NCBI GenBank assembly: GCA_964502995.1
Contig: CAZCZB010000130.1
Location: 1 to 5,360, forward strand
Source: Bin87 sp964502995
GTDB taxonomy: Bacteria; Chloroflexota; Dehalococcoidia; Lucifugimonadales; UBA3495
DNA length: 5,360 bases
Reading direction: 5' to 3'
Shown piece by piece: positions 1 to 5,265 of this stretch (its first letter is position 1; every line of letters begins with the position of its first letter). Under the pieces are notes generated by a model. The model did no database searches. It worked only from the letters and a program-made list of their open reading frames with translations, and had not been told where the DNA came from. Position numbers and translations under genes: made by a program.

Positions 1-170
1 CCTTCTCCGCGGCCCTGCGCGAGCTGCACGCGCTGTATCTGGCGTATGAGTACTATCCGTCGGACCAACGCGTCTACCAGGCTTTCCTGCGGCAGGTGCC
101 GCCGGAGCGCACCGCGGCGTTCAACGACGCCTATCGCCAATTTCATGGCGGCCCGTTCGTTCCGCAGTAA
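1..170 (+). CDS. C-terminal end of an unrecognised protein (partial)
   Basis: An open frame runs in from the left edge (first full codon at position 3) and stops at TAA 168-170, leaving 55 residues. Codon use is that of a real high-GC gene, with third positions mostly G or C (for example CTG, GCG, GAG and CGC). The tail is rich in aromatic residues (LYLAYEYYPSDQRVY) and ends in GGPFVPQ. It shows no membrane segment and no motif I can tie to a family. The segment looks helical and soluble, but no function can be given from 55 residues. It converges on the large minus-strand gene, with 203 bases between the two stops. The gene itself is likely real; its identity is unknown. Confidence 0.7.
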   Translation, partial: FSAALRELHALYLAYEYYPSDQRVYQAFLRQVPPERTAAFNDAYRQFHGGPFVPQ

Positions 171-373
171 GAGGACCGCGTGCCAGGAGTGTCGCCCCGC
201 AGAGCCGCGATGAGCCGTCCCGCACGGGGTTTACATGTGGGACCACATGAGGGGTCACATGCTGGGGCTTGCCGTCAACGAGCCGTGCCAATTTACAGAT
301 TAGCGCCCCAAGAAGCCACCTCAGCCTGTCTCAGCTGAACTGAGCACCGTTCAGACCAGGTCAACGGCTTGAT
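171..373. other. Convergent intergenic spacer with small inverted repeats
   Basis: No gene is seen here. Both flanking genes end into this spacer, so one or two terminators would be expected. The candidates are weak. CCGT/ACGG at 215-227 is followed by GGTTTA and could serve the plus-strand gene. CTGAAC/GTTCAG at 335-354 has an 8-base loop and no T-run. The more striking element is the inverted repeat CATGTGG-GA-CCACATG at 234-249, followed by a third CACATG at 256-261. None is a textbook rho-independent terminator. Confidence 0.5.
234..261. repeat. Inverted repeat CATGTGG/CCACATG plus a third CACATG
   Basis: CATGTGG (234-240) and CCACATG (243-249) form a perfect 7-base inverted repeat separated by only two bases. 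TCACATG recurs at 255-261. The half-sites start 10 and 12 bases apart, close to one helical turn. The two-base gap is too tight for a stable RNA loop, so a DNA-binding site is more plausible than a terminator. Its position between two converging genes argues against an ordinary promoter operator. It may also be chance. Confidence 0.4.
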
Positions 374-3300
374 CTAGCCGCCCCCATCGGTGGTCCAGCA
401 CACCGCCTCGCCGTCCTCGCGCAGGCCGCAGGCGTAACCTGAGCCCGTGCTAATGCTCATGAATTCATCGTCAGGTGTCAGGCCCAGCTGACCGGAATCC
501 CTGGGATCCCAGCACCGCGGCCGACCATCCGCCGCAAGGCCGCACGTACGATCCCCTCCCGCGCTTATGACCTCAAATCTCCCTTGCGGCGGCGGATTCA
601 GATCAGGGGTTTGGGACCAGCCGGCGTAATCGTCCCAACAGACCGCCACGCCGTCCGACCGCAGGCCGCAGCTATGATCCCCTCCCGCGCTGATGATCTC
701 GAATCTCCCCTGCACCGGCATTCCATACGGATACTGGCCCCAGCAGACCACCGTGCCGTCTGTTCGCAGCCCGCAGGCATGGTACGCGCCCGCGCTTATG
801 GTCACGAAGCTCTCGTCCTCGGGCGGCGACTCTGACAGGCTAAGATCATTCCAGCCCCAGCAGACCGCGGTGCCGTCGGCACGCAGCCCGCAGGTGCTGT
901 AGCCGCCCGCGCTTATGGCCACGAATCGCTCGCCAGGTGGCGGGCTAGTCTGCCCGCTCCGACCATGCCCCCAGCAGACCGCCACGCCGTCAGCACGCAG
1001 GCCGCACGTGTGGTACCCGCCTGCGCTTACGTACTCGAGCGTCTCGTCCGGCGGGTCTGACTGGCCGTATTCATTCCAGCCCCAGCAGACCGTCTCGCCG
1101 TCGTCGCGCAGGCCGCAGGCATGAAAGGCGCCCGCGCTTATGACAGTGAATCTCTCGCCGGGTGGCGGGCTTGCCTGGCCATGATCTCTAAAGCCCCAAC
1201 AAATCGAAAAGACCTCCGCCGCGAAGGGTCTCTCCCTACAGGCGGAGTATCGCCAGGTGCTGACGGAGAAGTGTTCTCCACCGGGCGGGGTGGCCTGGCC
1301 GGACTCGTTCCTGCCCCAGCACACCGCCACACCGTCCTCGCGCAGGCCGCACGCGTGGTCCCCGCCCGCGCTTATGGCAACGAACCGCTCATCCCGCGGC
1401 GGGCTTGACCCACCAAGGTAGTCAAAGCCCCAACAAGCGGCCACGCCGTCTTCGCGAAGGCCGCACGTGTGGCCCCCACCCGCGCTTATCGCCACGAATC
1501 GCTCATCCTGAGGCGGGCTGGTTCGACCATCCCGATCCCTGCCCCAGCAGACGACCCCGCCGTCCTCACGCAGGCCGCAGGCGTGATAATCGCCAGCGCC
1601 TATGGATACGAATCGCTCGCCGGACGGCGGACTTGACTGGCCGTACTCATCGTCGCCCCAGCAAACGACCTCTCCGTCCCCGCGCAGGCCGCACGTGTAG
1701 GCGAAGCCCGCGTCAATGGCCACGAATCGCTCGTCCTCAGGCGCGCTTGACTGGCCATACTCGTCACTACCCCAGCAGACCGCCAGGCCGTCCGCCCTCA
1801 AACCACAACTGTGTCTGAAGCGTACGGCTAAGGCTACGAATCGCTCGCCCTGGGCCGGACTAGCCTCACCAACATGGTCTGTGCCCCAGCAGACCGCCGT
1901 GCCATCCTCGCGCAGACCACAGGAGTGATCCACGCCAGCGCTTATGGACATCAGTCTCTCGTCTGGGGGCGGGCTCGATTGACCCTGAGAGTTCCTGCCC
2001 CAACAGGTCACATCTCCGTCCACACCCAGACCGCAGGTGTGATACGCACCGGCACTTACGGCAGTGAATCGCCAGTCCCGCGGAGGGCTCGACTGGCCAT
2101 CAAAACCAAAGCCCCAGCAAACGGCCTCTCCGTCGTCCCGCTGCCCGCAGGTATGATAGTCGCCTGCGGCTATGGCCACGAATCGTTCGTTCACCGGCGG
2201 ACTTGACTGGCCTTCATCATTCTGGCCCCAGCACACAGCCACGCCATCGGCACGCAGGCCACAGACATGGTGGTCGCCCGCGCTTAGTGCTACGAATCTC
2301 TCGCCCGATGGCCTCGGCCGGCGAGGATGGCCACCAAAGTCTGATCCCCAACACCACGTTGCGCCGTCCGATCTCAGCCCGCAGGTGAAGAAGCTGCCCG
2401 CGGATATGGCCACGAACCTCTGGTCCTGCGGTGGACTCGACTCACCATCGTAATCGGTTCCCCAGCAAACCGCCGTCCCGTCCGGCCTCAGTCCACACGT
2501 GTGCAGCCCGCCCGAGGATATGGCCACGAACCTCTCGCCCTCGGGCGGGCTCGACTGACCATAGTCGGCATAGCCCCAGCATGCCGCCGCCCCGTCAGCC
2601 CCCAGCCCGCAGGTATGGCCAGAGCCTGCGCTTATAGTCTCGAACACCTTACCCGGCGGCGGATCTAACTGACCGCCGAAAACTGCCCCCCAGCACACCG
2701 CCACGCCATCCTCCCGCAGGCCACAGGCGTGAGAGTTGCCTGCGCTTATGGCAACGAATCTCTCTCCCTGCGGCGGACTTGACTGACCTTCATCGTTCAG
2801 GCCCCAGCAGACCGCCAGGCCATCGGCCTCAAGGCGACATGTATGTCCCCAGCCGGCGCTTATCGTTTCCCCATCCGGTACAGGCACCCGGGGTTCGGTA
2901 TCGGGCGGCGACCAGATGCGCAACATCAGCTGGTCGCCCGACTCCCAGGGCCGGTTCGTGACCGCCCAGGTCAGGGTGCCCGCGTCCGGGTCAGCCGTCG
3001 CCGATGATGCCGCCAGCGACAGGCCGATCGATCCGTCCGTTGAGATGAACTCAAGGTCGTGGCCGCCCAGGTCGGGGAACGGATCCATTGTCAGGCCTAC
3101 GGACCCGGCCTCCCACCTGAGTTCGGTGACTGTCACAACCGTTCCTGAGACATAGAGTTCGGCCGACGTGAGGGAGCCGGCTCTGGATGAGAACCCGGTG
3201 CCGGATGGCAGGTCCGCCGGGTCGAACAGCGCCTCGTGGACCGTGCCCTCGGGCGCGATCACGGTCACGATCCACTCGATGGAGAAGAACCCGGCCGTGA

Positions 3301-4555
3301 AGCTGCACGGCACGTAACGGAATGGCTGCCGGTGACTGATGACCCTGTAGGTCCCGGCGGGCAGTGGCCGGGCGGTCAGGACAGCGTCGGCGAACCCGGT
3401 AGTCGGATTGTCGTCGTAGTCGATGATCTGAGCGGTGAACAATGCGGCATCCTCGCCGCTGACCCACACCCTGTCGTATCCCAGCCGCGTCTTCCTTCCG
3501 TACTCGTGGATCGCGGTTCCGGCGGGCAGGCCCGATCTCATCTGGCTATCAAATTGTGACAGCTCAGGCGGTTGCCCGTGATACTCCTCCCAGTCCCGCC
3601 GACCGCGCATGTAATCGAGGCTCTCGCGGATGCAGGATTCGTACTCTTCGACTCCATAGATCGTCCCGCCGGTCGGAGTATGTGCACTGCCGGTGACCCA
3701 CTCGATCTTCGCGCGAAGCTCCTCCAGCGAGATGGTCGGAAAGGCCTCGCCGGACACGGACGTCGCGGCCTTGATGAATCTGGTCGGATTCGAAGGCGAC
3801 TCGGCGGGCAGCCAGACGGGATTGCTGGCGCCGATCGTGTTGCCTGTGGGCAGCCTCCCAGCGTAACTGGTGGCGTCCGTGTTGTTTAAAGGTTGGTAAT
3901 CGAAGAAGGTGACCGTGTCGGTGAACTTGAAATCCGCCGGACCGGCACCGTCAACTAGCAGGAACAGCACCGCCTCACGATCATCCCAGGACATGTCGCG
4001 GCCCCCGGTCGCTACGGCCACAGAGAATTTCTCGGCGCCGATGCCCATCAGGTATTCGAGCGCCTTGAAACGCAGCAGGCCGTCACCGGCAGATTCCAAG
4101 ACTGCACGGACGATAACGTCTGACAGGAATATTAGCTCCTCGATAGACGCGATGGCCGCCCCAAAATAGTCATCGTAGATCCCGTGTGCTATCACCTCTA
4201 CCAGGCTCTCCGTCTCCATATCAGGATCGGACGGGGTTGTAGCCGAGGGGTCTACGATAGATGTTGAATCAGGATCTACGAATTCGCCCTCCTTCCCCAC
4301 ATCGGGATCAGGCGAGGGCGTGGCCGTGGGGTCTACGGGGGACGCCCGGTCAGGATCGACGAAACCGGTATCACGTTCCTCCGACCTCAGTTCATCGTGC
4401 TGCTCTTCGTCCGACAAAATGGTTTCCGTCAGCGCCGGTTCCAAATCCGTAACCGGCTCAGGTTTGGAGGGAGACTCGCAGGCCGTAACCACCAGGACGG
4501 CAGCCCCCATGAGGGCGCCCAGGATGATAGCTCGGGACCAGGAGGTCAGTTCCAA
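374..4555 (-). CDS. Large RCC1-repeat lipoprotein (1393 aa)
   Basis: Unrecognised as a named gene; best described as a secreted, lipid-anchored repeat protein. Numbering is from the TTG at 4555. Residues 1-26 form a lipoprotein signal peptide with lipobox VTAC and lipidated Cys26. Residues 27-117 are an acidic Pro/Asp/Thr linker with a 27-residue duplication. Residues about 145-250 (SDVIVRAVL to SWDDREAVLFLL) form a first module. Residues about 342-446 (VWVSGEDAALFTAQI, ARPLPAGTYRV, HEALFDP) and 455-550 (ELRWEAGSVGLTMDPFPDL, TWAVTNRPWESGDQLMLRI) look beta-rich. Residues 563-1393 are 22 RCC1-like repeats of the kind covered by Pfam RCC1_2. Every repeat has two Cys, almost always CX9C, which suits oxidising extracytoplasmic conditions. 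No catalytic motif is seen, so a binding or inhibitory role is inferred. A GTG at 4651 would add 32 residues before the signal peptide and is unlikely. The frame is open throughout, with stop TAG at 374-376. Confidence 0.9.
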   Translation of the reverse strand: MELTSWSRAIILGALMGAAVLVVTACESPSKPEPVTDLEPALTETILSDEEQHDELRSEERDTGFVDPDRASPVDPTATPSPDPDVGKEGEFVDPDSTSIVDPSATTPSDPDMETESLVEVIAHGIYDDYFGAAIASIEELIFLSDVIVRAVLESAGDGLLRFKALEYLMGIGAEKFSVAVATGGRDMSWDDREAVLFLLVDGAGPADFKFTDTVTFFDYQPLNNTDATSYAGRLPTGNTIGASNPVWLPAESPSNPTRFIKAATSVSGEAFPTISLEELRAKIEWVTGSAHTPTGGTIYGVEEYESCIRESLDYMRGRRDWEEYHGQPPELSQFDSQMRSGLPAGTAIHEYGRKTRLGYDRVWVSGEDAALFTAQIIDYDDNPTTGFADAVLTARPLPAGTYRVISHRQPFRYVPCSFTAGFFSIEWIVTVIAPEGTVHEALFDPADLPSGTGFSSRAGSLTSAELYVSGTVVTVTELRWEAGSVGLTMDPFPDLGGHDLEFISTDGSIGLSLAASSATADPDAGTLTWAVTNRPWESGDQLMLRIWSPPDTEPRVPVPDGETISAGWGHTCRLEADGLAVCWGLNDEGQSSPPQGERFVAISAGNSHACGLREDGVAVCWGAVFGGQLDPPPGKVFETISAGSGHTCGLGADGAAACWGYADYGQSSPPEGERFVAISSGGLHTCGLRPDGTAVCWGTDYDGESSPPQDQRFVAISAGSFFTCGLRSDGATWCWGSDFGGHPRRPRPSGERFVALSAGDHHVCGLRADGVAVCWGQNDEGQSSPPVNERFVAIAAGDYHTCGQRDDGEAVCWGFGFDGQSSPPRDWRFTAVSAGAYHTCGLGVDGDVTCWGRNSQGQSSPPPDERLMSISAGVDHSCGLREDGTAVCWGTDHVGEASPAQGERFVALAVRFRHSCGLRADGLAVCWGSDEYGQSSAPEDERFVAIDAGFAYTCGLRGDGEVVCWGDDEYGQSSPPSGERFVSIGAGDYHACGLREDGGVVCWGRDRDGRTSPPQDERFVAISAGGGHTCGLREDGVAACWGFDYLGGSSPPRDERFVAISAGGDHACGLREDGVAVCWGRNESGQATPPGGEHFSVSTWRYSACRERPFAAEVFSICWGFRDHGQASPPPGERFTVISAGAFHACGLRDDGETVCWGWNEYGQSDPPDETLEYVSAGGYHTCGLRADGVAVCWGHGRSGQTSPPPGERFVAISAGGYSTCGLRADGTAVCWGWNDLSLSESPPEDESFVTISAGAYHACGLRTDGTVVCWGQYPYGMPVQGRFEIISAGGDHSCGLRSDGVAVCWDDYAGWSQTPDLNPPPQGRFEVISAGGDRTCGLAADGRPRCWDPRDSGQLGLTPDDEFMSISTGSGYACGLREDGEAVCWTTDGGG
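377..2869 (-). repeat. 22 tandem RCC1-like repeats, about 114 bases each
   Basis: The last 831 residues divide without gaps into 22 units. Fifteen are exactly 38 residues (114 bases). Units 5 and 15 are 40, unit 16 is 37, unit 18 is 39, unit 19 is 35, unit 20 is 42, and unit 22 is a 28-residue partial ending at the stop. The consensus is F-VAISAG-xxH-xCGLR-xDG-xAVCWG, then a variable 4-5 residue loop, then GQSSPP-xxER. Cysteines sit at positions 11 and 21 of each unit, spaced CX9C in all but unit 15 (CX12C), giving 44 in total. The turn (DG) lies midway between them, so each pair probably bridges the two strands of a hairpin. Units 20-22 lose the Gly of CWG. The repeat length resembles the short blades of the seven-bladed inhibitor BLIP-II more than the 51-68 residue blades of eukaryotic RCC1. 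Confidence 0.93.
4220..4363 (-). repeat. Duplicated 27-residue linker unit
   Basis: Two copies of the pattern FVDPD-xxSxVDPxAT-xxxDPD lie 27 residues (81 bases) apart: FVDPDRASPVDPTATPSPDPD (4301-4363, joined here across residues 65-85) and FVDPDSTSIVDPSATTPSDPD (4220-4282, residues 92-112). The copies have diverged at the DNA level. The unit is Asp/Pro/Thr-rich and probably extended, spacing the folded part from the lipid anchor. The VDPD/DPD elements could bind cations, but nothing proves this. Confidence 0.8.
4478..4555 (-). other. Lipoprotein signal peptide and lipobox
   Basis: The first 26 codons encode a short N-region with Arg8, a hydrophobic core (AIILGALMGAAVLVV) and the lipobox V-T-A-C, with Cys26 at 4480-4478. 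This predicts Sec export, lipid attachment and signal peptidase II cleavage before Cys26. The following residues, ESPSKPEP, begin a flexible linker typical of surface lipoproteins. Confidence 0.85.
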
Positions 4556-4560
4556 GAGGA

Positions 4561-4567
4561 TCCTCCC
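4561..4567 (-). promoter_or_regulatory. Shine-Dalgarno GGGAGGA for the TTG start
   Basis: On the minus strand GGGAGGA is followed by five bases (TCCTC) and then TTG at 4555-4553. This decides the start of the large lipoprotein. It gives a short, normal signal peptide (one Arg, a hydrophobic stretch, then TAC), whereas the longer frame from GTG 4651 puts 32 non-signal-like residues with two extra Cys in front and has only a weak, distant GGA. Confidence 0.75.
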
Positions 4568-4665
4568 GCGACCCGTCCGAGTGTCAGCGCACCCGGTACT
4601 ACCGAGAGCCCTGTCACCAATACAACCCGATCCGGCCTGAATCGGTAACACGCCCGCTCATCCAA

Positions 4666-4708
4666 GGACACCTCCAGTCTGCGGCCGCACTCAGTATCAT
4701 TGGTGTCC
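4666..4708. repeat. 7-base inverted repeat GGACACC/GGTGTCC around a NotI-like palindrome
   Basis: GGACACC (4666-4672) and GGTGTCC (4702-4708) are perfect inverted copies separated by 29 bases. The spacer contains the 10-base palindrome TGCGGCCGCA (4680-4689). The element lies in the divergent region upstream of the large lipoprotein gene, 111 bases or more before its TTG, and could be an operator or part of its leader. I could not identify convincing -35 and -10 boxes around it. It may be fortuitous. Confidence 0.35.
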
Positions 4709-4721
4709 ATGCACGATCGCC

Positions 4722-4769
4722 GCTACATCTGTGTCTCATTTCGCCGTACGGGCGCTCCAGAGATGTAGC
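4722..4769. promoter_or_regulatory. Nested inverted repeat immediately before the XRE start
   Basis: GCTACATCT (4722-4730) and AGATGTAGC (4761-4769) are perfect 9-base inverted copies. Almost concentric between them is the 8-base palindrome CCGTACGG (4744-4751). The right arm ends three bases before the TTG at 4772 and contains an ATG followed at once by TAG in the same frame. Possible readings are an operator for the adjacent XRE protein (such regulators commonly bind near their own start) or a leader RNA hairpin that masks the start. The 30-base spacing is wide for a single dimer site. Confidence 0.5.
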
Positions 4770-4771
4770 AA

Positions 4772-4999
4772 TTGCAGACTTTTGGCGAACTCCTGACCGC
4801 TTACATGGAACGGACGGGGATCGGCGACGCCGAGCTTGCGAGGCGCATGCAGGTGAGCCGCCACACCCTTCTCCGTTGGAGGGAGGGTGTTACCGCCCGA
4901 CCCCGTTACCGGGATGATGTCCTCAGATTCCCGAAAGCACTAATAAAAATGGCCAACGGCAACGTTGGCTATGGACTGACGATCTTACCGACGAACTAA
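4772..4999 (+). pseudogene. XRE-type helix-turn-helix protein, C-terminally truncated
   Basis: The 75-residue product begins MQTFGELLTAYMERTGIGDAE (residues 1-21). It continues with LARRMQ, then VSRHTLLRWREG as the turn and recognition helix, then a typical fifth-helix region RPRYRDDVLRFPKAL. This is an XRE/HTH_3-like DNA-binding domain at about residues 4-57. Family resemblance stops at Leu57 (codon 4940-4942). The next 18 residues (IKMANGNVGY...) look like read-through into unrelated lower-GC DNA, ending at TAA 4997-4999. Members I know of continue into further helices and often a longer C-terminal part, so this copy is probably broken. The start is TTG with only a weak AGAG ahead, and an in-frame TAG at 4766-4768 rules out a longer start. 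It is divergent from the large lipoprotein gene. DNA binding by the residual domain is possible but unproven. Confidence 0.72.
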
Positions 5000-5265
5000 A
5001 CAACAAGCCAGCCCCGTGTTTCACAGTCGCTGTCAACTCTGTGCCCTGTACTGAAGTGTATTATAGAGCAATAAAGCCTGGGATCATGCACGAAATAATG
5101 CATGACTTTGGATTAGAAGATCTGTATCCGCTAAAGGACATAGATCCACGGGTGGCAGCGGTGCATTCATTAATGAACCAAGGTAAGACACTATCGCCGT
5201 ACGATAATAAACAACTAGAGGGCATATACAACAAACGAGAGGCGCCGACCGGCGGTAATGACTAG
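4918..5265 (+). pseudogene. Metzincin-like zinc metalloprotease, C-terminal fragment
   Basis: The frame is open from just after TGA 4915-4917 to TAG 5263-5265. It contains HEIMHDFGLED at 5089-5121, an HExxHxxGxxD zinc site in which Asp replaces the usual third His, as known in snapalysin-type metzincins. About 23 residues further on comes SLMNQG, a candidate Met-turn, followed by LSPYDNKQLEGIYN, which resembles the closing 'LS..D...L..IY' helix of matrixin-like proteases. Metzincin catalytic domains normally have 100 or more residues before HExxH; here at most 57 are in frame. The only conventional start is GTG 5041, just 16 codons before the motif and without a ribosome site. The segment is about 43% GC at 5041-5220. 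It is therefore best read as the tail of a larger protease joined to the XRE fragment. A frameshift linking it to the XRE frame is the alternative. Confidence 0.62.
4942..4972 (-). terminator. Intrinsic terminator (minus-strand direction), GNRA-loop hairpin
   Basis: GCCAACG (4952-4958), loop GCAA (4959-4962) and CGTTGGC (4963-4969) form a perfect 7-bp stem. It extends outward by a G-T wobble (4951/4970), T-A (4950/4971) and A-T (4949/4972). Read on the minus strand, the hairpin is followed by CATTTTTATTA, a classic U-tract, so it is a good rho-independent terminator for leftward transcription. In the plus direction no T-run follows. It lies exactly where XRE similarity ends and the AT-richer segment begins. 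No convincing minus-strand gene feeds it within the window, so it may be a leftover from the sequence joined here. Confidence 0.7.

Noticed and set aside
377..2869. CRISPR or non-coding satellite array
   Set aside because: The 114-base periodicity is that of codons for protein repeats. Units are diverged at the DNA level, there are no identical direct repeats with unique spacers, and the reading frame is open throughout.
584..2961. Many plus-strand open frames of 60-137 codons opposite the repeat array
   Set aside because: They recur at the 114-base repeat period, share the same antisense phrases (for example PQQTAVPSARSPQ), and are mirror images of the high-GC minus-strand repeats. None has a ribosome site or family resemblance.
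3051..4169. Other open frames inside the N-terminal half of the large gene, on both strands (such as 3051-3467 minus and 3572-3889 plus)
   Set aside because: They are fully contained in the continuous lipoprotein frame and are rich in Arg/Pro/Gly, as expected of shadow frames in high-GC DNA.
4556..4651. GTG at 4651 as start of the large lipoprotein
   Set aside because: It would place 32 extra residues with two Cys before the signal peptide. The TTG at 4555 has a perfectly spaced GGGAGGA and yields a standard lipoprotein signal.
4600..4771. Sigma-70 promoter for the large lipoprotein (GATACT on the minus strand near 4696)
   Set aside because: There is no TTGACA-like hexamer at 16-18 bases, and other -10-like strings are equally poor. 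The promoter remains unlocated.
5031..5064. TATTAT (5059-5064) as a -10 box for the downstream genes
   Set aside because: It lies inside the protease frame. The nearest -35-like sequence (TGTCAA, 5031-5036) is 22 bases away, and no proper -35 is seen at 16-18 bases.
5041..5265. A self-standing 74-residue protease gene starting at GTG 5041
   Set aside because: There is no Shine-Dalgarno site upstream, and a metzincin with only 16 residues before HExxH lacks the strands that form the active-site cleft. The same frame is open back to 4918.
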